From assembly GCA_017999835.1 (NCBI GenBank), contig JAGNLA010000001.1:1-64000 (forward strand): a stretch of DNA of 64,000 bases, given 5' to 3'. The position numbers and the translations under genes are program-made. The notes under the pieces are model-generated. The model ran no database searches. It was not told the origin of the DNA and was given only the letters and a program-made list of their open reading frames with translations. Shown piece after piece: positions 49,846 to 58,600 of the stretch (its first letter is position 1; each line of letters opens with the position of its first letter). This stretch comes from Caldisericia bacterium. Its GTDB lineage: Bacteria > Caldisericota > Caldisericia > JAAYUI01.

Positions 49846-51663
49846 ATGTGTGGAATTTTTGGCGTTGTGTACGCGGACGACAAGAAGGAAATGGGTCAGG
49901 TTCTGACCAATGCAGCCAGAAGCCTTATTTACAGAGGTTATGACTCGGTTGGCGCTGTTGCCATAACAAAAAATGGTGAAGCTGACCTTCGAAAAGATGT
50001 TGGCAAGGTCGATGATGTAGCCAAGAAACTCAACTTCCCGGAAATGGTTGGCAATCGTGGCATCACTCAGCTTCGTTGGGCAACTTTTGGTGTTCCAGCC
50101 CAAAGAAATGCCCAACCACACTTTGACACCAAGGGCAGAATCGTCGGTGCTCACAATGGCAACATTGTAAACACCATCCAGCTGCGTCGCGATTTGACCG
50201 CAAAAGGTCACATCTTCCGTGGTGAAAACGACGGTGAAGTCGTTGTCCACGTGCTTGAAGAACAATTCAACAGACATGGCGATATGGATTTAGCCATCCG
50301 TGAAGCAAGACACATCCTCAAGGGCGATTATGCTTACGCAGTTGCTGCACTTGCCGGCAACAAGATGTATTGTTGCAAAATGGGCAGCTCGCTTTACGTC
50401 GGTGTTGGCGACAACTTTATCTGCACCTCTTCAGACCTGCCTTCAATCCTTCCGCTCACACAGAAAATCATCCCGCTCAACGATGGCGAATACGTCGAAT
50501 TTGACGACAACTGCTACGAAATCCGCAGCATCGAGACCGGAAAACGCATCGATCGTGACCCGATCGAAATAGGTATGTCAGCTGAAACCGCGTCCAAAGG
50601 CGAGTTCCCGTTCTTCATGGCAAAAGAAATCGACGAACAGCCGGAGAGAGTCCAGGCTCTGCTTGACTATCTCAAAAACTCCGAAGATCTTGTTCCATTT
50701 GCCGAAGAGCTTGCTGATGCAAACCATGTCTACCTTGTAGGCTCCGGTTCAAGCTACAACGCTTGCGTGATGGGCTCATATTTTCTCAACAAACTCGCCG
50801 GTTGTGCAACTTTCCCTGTCATTGCCGGCTCATTCCTTGAGCATTTTGGCGAGGGCGTAAAGCCTGACGATCTGTTTGTTCTTGTCTCTCAATCAGGCGA
50901 AACCAAAGATTTAATCAACGTTTTGAACATGCTAACCGAAAAAGGCATGGCTAACCGTGTTCTCGGAATCGTCAATGTCATCGGCTCAACGCTTATGATG
51001 AGATCAAGGCGCTACCTACCGTTGGTCTCAAACCTCGAAATTGCCGTTGCAGCCACAAAAACATTCACAAACCAGGCCGTTTTGTTCCTTGGCATCGCAA
51101 CCGAAGTTGCAAAGCTCAAGGGCAGGGCTGGAGACCTTCCAGATATTCTAGCAAAACTCCCGCAAGCGATCAGGGACACGATAAAGACTATGGACAGCCA
51201 GGCTCACGAGCTTGCAATAAAATACAAAGATAACACCGACTTCTACAGCCTTGGCCATGGCATTACCTTTGCCTCGGCAATCGAAGGCGCGCTCAAGGTC
51301 AAGGAAATCTCTTACGCTCACTGCGAAGGCATGGACTCTGTTGAGTTCAAGCATGGCCCGCTTGCCATAGTCACAAAGGACTATCCAGTGTTCTACCTCA
51401 CTACAATCGAAGACTCGCACATGACCCTCTCGCACATCAACGAAGTAACCTGCAGGCTTGGAACAGCCATCACCATTGCGCCGAAGCATGAAGCTTTACA
51501 ACAGAATTCAACAATGTTTTTTGAACTCCCATACTCAAACTATGCCATGGTGCCTATCATTGCCACGGTTTTCATGCAGATGTTTGCATACCACCTGTGT
51601 GTTGAAAAAGGATATTCTCCGGATTATCCTAGGAACGTTTCAAAGACCATTACGGTTGACTAG
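49846..51663 (+). CDS. glmS: Glutamine-fructose-6-phosphate aminotransferase (isomerizing)
   Basis: Forms glucosamine-6-phosphate from fructose-6-phosphate and glutamine, the first step to UDP-GlcNAc. 605 residues. N-terminal Ntn amidotransferase with Cys2 nucleophile (MCGIFGV), RGYDS and GNGS-like GAHNGNIVN; C-terminal double SIS domain (GSGSSYNAC, SQSGETKD) and the end ...PRNVSKTITVD. SD AAGGAG 5 nt upstream. No glmS ribozyme can fit in the 3-nt gap to recR, so that mode of control is absent here. glmM is at 845-2161. Confidence 0.96.
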   Translation: MCGIFGVVYADDKKEMGQVLTNAARSLIYRGYDSVGAVAITKNGEADLRKDVGKVDDVAKKLNFPEMVGNRGITQLRWATFGVPAQRNAQPHFDTKGRIVGAHNGNIVNTIQLRRDLTAKGHIFRGENDGEVVVHVLEEQFNRHGDMDLAIREARHILKGDYAYAVAALAGNKMYCCKMGSSLYVGVGDNFICTSSDLPSILPLTQKIIPLNDGEYVEFDDNCYEIRSIETGKRIDRDPIEIGMSAETASKGEFPFFMAKEIDEQPERVQALLDYLKNSEDLVPFAEELADANHVYLVGSGSSYNACVMGSYFLNKLAGCATFPVIAGSFLEHFGEGVKPDDLFVLVSQSGETKDLINVLNMLTEKGMANRVLGIVNVIGSTLMMRSRRYLPLVSNLEIAVAATKTFTNQAVLFLGIATEVAKLKGRAGDLPDILAKLPQAIRDTIKTMDSQAHELAIKYKDNTDFYSLGHGITFASAIEGALKVKEISYAHCEGMDSVEFKHGPLAIVTKDYPVFYLTTIEDSHMTLSHINEVTCRLGTAITIAPKHEALQQNSTMFFELPYSNYAMVPIIATVFMQMFAYHLCVEKGYSPDYPRNVSKTITVD

Positions 51664-51675
51664 GAGGAAACAAAC

Positions 51676-52608
51676 ATGGCTGACCCAAAAGCGACAAGGT
51701 ACGGATATTCTGACGGATTGCTCGAACTGGGTGCAAAAGACCCACGCATAGTCGCACTCGATGGTGACCTTGCCAAGTCCACCTCCTCAAACCGTTTCCA
51801 GGAGAAGTATCCTGACAGGTTCTTTGAGATGGGTATTGCCGAACAAAACATGGTCGGAGTTGCAGCAGGTCTTGCTATCGCCGGAAAAATACCATTTGCC
51901 TCAAGCTATTCCGTTTTTGTGACCGGCAGAGCCTGGGAACAGATGAGAACAATGGTTGCCTACAGCAATCTAAACGTCAATATCGGCGGTCACGCCGGCA
52001 TCTCGGTCGGTCCAGACGGCGCAACCCACCAGGCGCTCGAAGACATCGCGATTATGGCATCCATTCCAAACATGACCGTGCTTGTCCCATGCGACCATAT
52101 TGAAACCAAAAAAGCAACCATGACTGCTGCCTACAGACTTGGCCCAGCCTACATCCGTTTTGGCAGGGCTCCTGTTCCAACAATCACTGACGACTCGACA
52201 CCTTTTGAGATTGGCAAGGCAAACATCATAAAAGCCGGTAAAGACCTGACAATTGTGACAAACGGGGTCATGGTCTACGAATCAATGAAAGCTTCCCAAG
52301 AGTTGGCAAAACTGGGCATCGATTGTGAAATCATCAATATGCACACGGTCAAACCACTTGATACGACAACTCTGGTTGCATCAGCAAAAAAGACAGGCAA
52401 GATACTTGTTGCCGAGGAACACCAGATAAATGGTGGTCTTTGTTCGATGGTCGCGATGGCTCTTGGCAAGGAATTCCCTGTTCCAATGGGGTTTGTTGCA
52501 ATGGCTGACAGATTTGGCGAATCGGGCGAGCCAGAAGAGCTGCTTGCTCACTTCAAGTGCAACTGCGATGAAATAATTTCGGTTGCCAAACAACTGGCAA
52601 AAAAATAG
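51676..52608 (+). CDS. Transketolase C-terminal subunit (half-enzyme)
   Basis: A 310-residue protein equal to the middle and C-terminal domains of transketolase: GDLAKSTSSNRFQEKYPDRFFEMGIAEQNM (pyrimidine-domain Glu), GHAGISVGPDGATHQALEDIA, and the C-terminal EEHQINGGL. In many anaerobes this half is encoded next to the N-terminal, TPP-pyrophosphate-binding half; here the upstream neighbour is glmS (12 nt) and the other half is not in the window. SD TAGGAGG. A terminator follows. Confidence 0.9.
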   Translation: MADPKATRYGYSDGLLELGAKDPRIVALDGDLAKSTSSNRFQEKYPDRFFEMGIAEQNMVGVAAGLAIAGKIPFASSYSVFVTGRAWEQMRTMVAYSNLNVNIGGHAGISVGPDGATHQALEDIAIMASIPNMTVLVPCDHIETKKATMTAAYRLGPAYIRFGRAPVPTITDDSTPFEIGKANIIKAGKDLTIVTNGVMVYESMKASQELAKLGIDCEIINMHTVKPLDTTTLVASAKKTGKILVAEEHQINGGLCSMVAMALGKEFPVPMGFVAMADRFGESGEPEELLAHFKCNCDEIISVAKQLAKK

Positions 52609-52628
52609 TTTTTGTTTTTTGATTTTCC

Positions 52629-52657
52629 AAAGGCTTCCGCGAAAGCGGGAGCCTTTT
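52629..52657 (+). terminator. Rho-independent terminator after the transketolase subunit gene
   Basis: Stem GGCTTCCGC / GCGGGAGCC (one G-T pair) capped by a GAAA tetraloop and followed by a T6 run. It abuts the comEC stop, so it may also serve that convergent gene. Confidence 0.88.
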
Positions 52658-54994
52658 TTATTTGTCCCTGAAGCTATTGACCCACCACTTGCCGTCATCA
52701 ACAGTTATAGCGATTGAGCCATTTCTTGCCGTAGAGATTACCGGAATAGAGTTTGAATCGAATGAGCTCTCGATCCTGCTATCCAAACCCTCTCCCTGGC
52801 TTGTGCTGTCTGAGTTGATTGCCAGTCTGGGTTTTACTGTCTCCAACCAACTTGAAAAACTTGGGGAATAACCACCATGATGAGGAATTTTCATTATGTC
52901 AGTTTTTATGAGACTTCCTAGCTCAATTTGCCTGAGCATCGCTTCGGTCTGGATGTCGGCGCCAAACATAAATTTGACACCGTCGATGCTAATTATGCAA
53001 GCAAGAGAATTGTTGTTTGTTACAGTTGACAAGTCTGAACCAGGGAGTTGTGGATCTGGGACACCCAGAAAAAGTATCTCAGTTTTTGAATCCACTGTTG
53101 TTTTTTCAAGACATGATGGTACATGACAGTTTATATGTCTTCCTTTTATCAAATTCTCGAAATCACTTGCCTCGTAGGTGTCACCCTTTACACCTGAGTC
53201 AAAGATTTCCCCTATGGGGAAATCACGAATGACCGATGGCAAACCGCCGATGTGATCCTGGTCTCGATGTGTGGCGATAACGTAATCAATCCGGTTTATT
53301 CCTTTGTATCGCAGAAATGGTATGACAATCCTTTGACCAGTATCCCCTGATGGCAAATAGGGTGCGCCTCCGCCGCCATCAATAAGTATTGTTTTCCCTG
53401 ATTCGGTTCTGATAAAAATTGCATCGCCATGCCCAACATCCAGAAATGTCACCTCAGACGAAAATTTTGATGTTGTGGCAATAGCGATGCCAAAAAAGTT
53501 TGATGACAGAAATAGTATGGCGACCATAAAGGCAATTTTCGCGTTTCTGGTTTGCGTTACCATGGTTTTGGTTGCTAACGCAAGACCCAAACCACAGGCA
53601 AGGTAGTATGGAACCCAGGCATAAAGCTGTAAAGTTCCAGCTGAAAGAAGTGACCACGTTGGACTGGCAAGTATTTCTATGGTCTTGTCCATGATGGCAA
53701 GCAACGGCAGAGCCAGATAGCACAAAATCGTTCCAAGAGCTGGGAAAATCAACCCCAGAACTGCAGCAAGAGCGCCTATTGGAGTTAATATCGAGGCGAT
53801 TGGGATTACTATGAGATTTGTGGCGGGCGCAACAGTCGAGAATGCATGAAATCTGGTTACAAGTATAGGTAAGGTCAGCAATTGGATGGCCATTGTGATT
53901 ATAAGCATTGAAAGGATTTTGTAATACCAGGGTTTTCGCGTTTCCAGCTTAAAAACAATAGGAGCAACAACAAATAAGCAGAATGTTGATAAAAACGACA
54001 ATTGAAAACCGGCGTCAGTTATCCAGAGTGGGTTTATCGCAAGCAGAATGATTAACGCTATTGCCAAACCTGATGCTGCATCGTGTTTTCGACTGGTCAG
54101 CTGGGATATAATTGAAAGGATTGCCATGACCATGGCTCTTGAAACCGAAGGGGCAAATCCGGCAAGAAAAGCATAAACAATGGTCAAAACAATGGCACAT
54201 ATGAGAGACGATTTCCTGTTGCCTGTTAACCAAAGCATCAAAAAATACGAAGAGAAGGCTATTATGGAAATATTGAATCCAGAGGCGGCAACAACGTGAC
54301 TGGTCCCCGTCCTTGTAAAATTTCTTGAGATGTCGTCAGGAAGTTCCCGTTTCCCAAAGACCATGCTATCGAGCAAATCGGAGTATCGTTTTGGGAGATT
54401 GGCCGCGTAAACGTCATTCATTTTTTGTCTGATGCCCTGAAAAAATGTAGTTATGGACTCGGTAAAACCAATGACTTTTGGTGTTTCATAAGATGACAGC
54501 ATCAAGCTGACATCGTTTGACTGAAGGTATGCAGCAAAATCGAATTCGCCAGGATTTGATGCAGATGACGGTGTTTTCGAGTAAGCCAGAAACTCCACTT
54601 GGCTGCCAATGGCTATTTTTTCGTTTGGTCTGGAGTAGCATCTGGCATGTACTCCCTCAAGTCCTTTAGGCTGCGAGGATGACACATTCATGTCAAAAAC
54701 GGATCTTCTGGCGCTATTCTCCCTGACACTGACAACAAGACCTGTTACTTTGAATTTTGCTCCAGAGTTTTGCCAGAGTTTTTCGGGTGGGTTGCCCATG
54801 GAGAGTGAAACAAGCATGAGACCTGCAAAAAAAGCAAACAAGATGTACTTTGGTTTTTTATCAAATATTGGACTAATCCATAATGACAATGACAACATCA
54901 GAAAAGGCAAAATATAAACAGGATTGATTCTGAATACTGCTCCCAAGGCGCAACCAATGGTCATGAATACAGCTGTCAGCTGGATTGGCGTCAC
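52658..54994 (-). CDS. comEC: ComEC/Rec2-type DNA uptake channel
   Basis: A 778-residue membrane protein. It has an N-terminal DUF4131-like OB segment (about 85-170), the Competence domain with many helices (TRTGTSHVVAASGFNISIIA, PSVSRAMVMAILSII), and a C-terminal metallo-beta-lactamase-like domain (DVGHGDAIFI, LIDGGGG, THRDQDHIGG, KIPHHGGYSPS) with intact metal ligands. It would carry single-stranded DNA across the membrane. GTG 54994 starts 6 nt after comEA. Confidence 0.94.
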   Translation of the reverse strand: MTPIQLTAVFMTIGCALGAVFRINPVYILPFLMLSLSLWISPIFDKKPKYILFAFFAGLMLVSLSMGNPPEKLWQNSGAKFKVTGLVVSVRENSARRSVFDMNVSSSQPKGLEGVHARCYSRPNEKIAIGSQVEFLAYSKTPSSASNPGEFDFAAYLQSNDVSLMLSSYETPKVIGFTESITTFFQGIRQKMNDVYAANLPKRYSDLLDSMVFGKRELPDDISRNFTRTGTSHVVAASGFNISIIAFSSYFLMLWLTGNRKSSLICAIVLTIVYAFLAGFAPSVSRAMVMAILSIISQLTSRKHDAASGLAIALIILLAINPLWITDAGFQLSFLSTFCLFVVAPIVFKLETRKPWYYKILSMLIITMAIQLLTLPILVTRFHAFSTVAPATNLIVIPIASILTPIGALAAVLGLIFPALGTILCYLALPLLAIMDKTIEILASPTWSLLSAGTLQLYAWVPYYLACGLGLALATKTMVTQTRNAKIAFMVAILFLSSNFFGIAIATTSKFSSEVTFLDVGHGDAIFIRTESGKTILIDGGGGAPYLPSGDTGQRIVIPFLRYKGINRIDYVIATHRDQDHIGGLPSVIRDFPIGEIFDSGVKGDTYEASDFENLIKGRHINCHVPSCLEKTTVDSKTEILFLGVPDPQLPGSDLSTVTNNNSLACIISIDGVKFMFGADIQTEAMLRQIELGSLIKTDIMKIPHHGGYSPSFSSWLETVKPRLAINSDSTSQGEGLDSRIESSFDSNSIPVISTARNGSIAITVDDGKWWVNSFRDK

Positions 54995-55000
54995 TTTCGA

Positions 55001-55651
55001 TTACTTCTTTATGTGGAATAACGATCTCAATTTTTCTAACGTTTTCTCTCCAACATTTTTTATTGAGTCAAGCTCGGAGAATGATTTTATCGGTCCCTTC
55101 TGGTGGATGAAATCATAAATATCTTTTGCCGTGGTTGTTGACATCCTTGGCACATCATCAATTTGTTGGAGCGTGGCAGTGTTGATGTCGGTTTCGCCTG
55201 TTCCATCGGCGTACATATCGGTGTTTTCAACCTTTATTTGAGTTTTTGGAGCTGGATTATTGATGGCAACAGTTTGATTCGATTTCTCGATTTTAGGTGC
55301 CTGGGTGGTGCTGGCGGTTATGAGTGTTGGTTTTTCGACGGCAGCTGTTTTGGGCTGTGGTCTGCCCAGCATGGCGTATGCCTGGGTTAGCGCCATCTCG
55401 AGGTTTCGCGCCAGCTTGACGTCATTTTTAGTATCAAAGGCTTTTGAGGCTGCCGTGATCTTATCCAGGCTGTCCCAACCAAGTGTCTGCGCTGAAAGCT
55501 TCGATTGCTCGATTGTTGTTTCGTTTTGACCGGGAGTGATTCTTGTTACAGCTATTCCAGCAATTACGCCAATGATGGCACCTGCAATAAGGCCGCTGGT
55601 TAACCAGCGGCCGTTTTTGATTATCAATTCAATGTTCGGTTTGTCACTCAT
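55001..55651 (-). CDS. comEA: ComEA-like helix-hairpin-helix DNA receptor
   Basis: A 216-residue protein with one N-terminal membrane helix (about 17-37), an extracellular linker of about 110 residues rich in Thr, Pro and Lys, and a C-terminal HhH domain (ETDINTATLQQIDDVPRMSTTTAKDIYDF ... FSELDSIKNVGEKTLEKL in parts). ComEA binds incoming DNA at the cell surface and hands it to ComEC, encoded 6 nt downstream. Its ATG overlaps the stop of the giant NHL protein gene by 4 nt, so the three are one operon. Confidence 0.9.
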   Translation of the reverse strand: MSDKPNIELIIKNGRWLTSGLIAGAIIGVIAGIAVTRITPGQNETTIEQSKLSAQTLGWDSLDKITAASKAFDTKNDVKLARNLEMALTQAYAMLGRPQPKTAAVEKPTLITASTTQAPKIEKSNQTVAINNPAPKTQIKVENTDMYADGTGETDINTATLQQIDDVPRMSTTTAKDIYDFIHQKGPIKSFSELDSIKNVGEKTLEKLRSLFHIKK

Positions 55652-58600
55652 TCTTCGGGGTAGGTCAAAACTATCTTTTTCTCGGCTGCAACATACTCAA
55701 CCTTTGCGCCGAGGGACGTTGCAACGAATCTGAGAGGAAGAAGAGTCTTGCCACCAACAATAATTGGATAGAGCTTGTTCTTGTCATCAATTCTCATTTC
55801 AGTATCATTGACAAGGGCAACTTTCTTTCCAATCCACAGTTCGATGATTTTCGATTTGTTCTCATAGATTTGAGTGATAGTCACTTTTTTGTCCTGAGCG
55901 TCCCATGAGATTGTTGCGCCGAGAGCTTCTGCGACTTCTCGAATTGGCATGAATGTCGAACCAGCAAATTCCTTTGGCAGTGGTGGGGCAGACGAAGTTG
56001 GGGCTGTTCCAAGCTTGAATTCTTTGCCGTCAATGGAGTATTTTGTCTGGTTGAGCCAGAGGTTGATGATTATTTTACTGTCAAGCCATATTGTCAAAGT
56101 TATTTCGGCAGTTTTACCAAGCTGGTCAACGGCTTTAAGCGTGATTACATTTTTTCCTTTGACAAGATTGAGAATTTTTTTGAATTCCTTGAATTGATCC
56201 TGTTGAACTTCCTCGTCATTGATGGTCAATGTCACTTTTTCATCGACCCATCCTTCGAGTTCAAAGAATGGATTCTTGGTGTGACCGTTGTCCTTGATGT
56301 TTGTGACCCCTATCTGTGGCGGGGTACTGTCACGGGTTACTGCAAATGAGTACCCGGTTGAGCCACCTGTCTCGTCGTGAGCGACGAGTACGAACGTGTT
56401 CACACCTTCACGAAGTTTTGCTGCATATTCCCATGTGCCATCGGCTTTGACAATTGCAGGTCTACCATTGACGGTCAATGAGACATGGTAGTCAGGATCG
56501 GTTGTTTTGCATGTTCCCTTAAGTATCACCACATCCTGATCAAGCACCATTCCGTCTTTTATGTCGCATGTCAGGATTGGTGGAGCAATTTGTGATATGA
56601 TGTCAACTTTTGTTGCTGTGCAACCTATGTTAGACAATACTACCCTTCCTTCGGCATCTTCCATTTGAACGTCACATACATCGATTTGCGAGCCTGCTTT
56701 GCTGACACCTTTCATGCCTCTCATCATCAATGTGCATATAATGCCGTCACCTTTGGAAAGCTTTCCTTTTACGTGGATAGTTACTACCCCTTCGCTTGAT
56801 CTGTCAATGAAGTCCATTGTTGCGTTGGAACCAAAGAATGCGCCAAGATTTCTGTGGGAAGTAGTCAGGACCGTTGGGTCATACCTGACACTGAACTTGC
56901 ATTCTGAGACTTCGATGGGTGTGGATAGTTTGATGTCGATATTTGTACTGTGGCATGACTGGTTTTCAGAGCAGCTGATCACCTTTCTCGGATTTGCTTC
57001 CAAAACGATGTTTGCGTACATGACGTTGACTGGTATTTCGAGCTTGTGTTCTATCGTTTCGCCTCTCGAAGTGATGCCTGATGCAAGCAGACATACCCTG
57101 TAATCACCAAGGTTGAGTTCTTCTCCACCTGTTATTGTGAGTTTTGACTCGAATGGAGGAATGCCTGTTTCTGGCTCGATGGAGACTTTTATCGATGGAT
57201 TCTCAGTGCAGTTCGTAAGTGTGACTACGCCGTCAAATTCGTTGATCTGCTTTATTGGGACGGTGATGGTTGCTGTTGTGCGTCTTGATAGGTCAATCCT
57301 TTGAACTGGTGACTGAAGTGAGAAATCAGGCGGGAGTTTTGGAATGCTGTATAGAGTGACAGCAGTACTTGAGCCAGTGATGTTGGATGTGGAAGCGTGG
57401 AGGGTGAAATCAACCTTTATGCCTTCAGGGGTATCAAGAGGTGGCTTAACATTAACCGTTACCGTAGTGCTCTCCATGGACTCCAGTGTGATTACAGACT
57501 CACCTTTTGGCAGCTCTTTTGAACCCTGAAGTATTGCCCATTCCCAATCTTGAACTCCGAGATCAGGTTTGAGTGTGATGATTTCGGTCCTTGTTCCAAC
57601 GTTTGTGATGTTGTATTTGACCGTGGACTCTTTATCTATTTCAACCTGTAGCGATGAGTTTTCTGACTTCACAAGGATATTATTTTTAATTCCCTGGTAG
57701 TTAAGTTTGAGGGCACTGGTTTGGAGAACTTCCTTTGAAGTATTTCTCTGCACCCAAACAACCAACCTTGCGTTATTTTCGTTGACGTAGCTTGGAATTT
57801 TCAGATGCATTAACTTCTTGAAGGTTGTTCCGGCGACAAGATTTATCGGTTCACCTTTTTCTGATGTGTACATTTCCCTGACAGCAAGATTGTGGAATTC
57901 GTCTCCATTGACACCTGGGTCGTAGATGCTGTCTTCAGTGAGCACAACATATAAAAACAGGTTTTTTGAATCTATCTGGACAAGTGGATTGATTGTAAGG
58001 TTAAGGTCGATGTATCCATTTTTAATGTTTTGTTCGAAAAAGATGCTGAGAGTTGATGGGTATTGAATCTGACTTTTAACCTCATCATTATACCTGTTGT
58101 AGGTGAAGGTTGTCCCTGTGAATCTATCGCATGGTTGCTTATCTTTTGGTGGCTTTTTTCTTTCATCGTCATTGTCTCCGCCCACCAAAGAGTTTTGCCC
58201 ATCGAAATATGTTGTCGGTAAACCACTCTTACCATACCAGGCATAGCGCTTGTCAGCAGGAATGTAATAAAGGTAAGGCTCGATATTGTCTTCCTTGGCT
58301 TCAACGTAGTACATCAGCGGAACCATTCTTATGTCGCCGCGTTCTTCCAGAATTCTTTCAGCCGCCCTGTGGGCATAAGGGCAATTGATACACCATTTTG
58401 CGGTAAAAGTTTCCACGAGGATGGTTTTGTTGTCGAACGACCTGTTCTTATTAACAAAAATGGTTATGTCTCTTTTGGTTTCGAATTTGATCAACGGGCT
58501 CAAGGCTTTGATTGTTACTTTGTAAATGCCTTTGCCGATGACTTTCGAGGATTTGATCGTGAGAATGGAATCATTTTGTTTGGATAGCACAAGCAATCTA

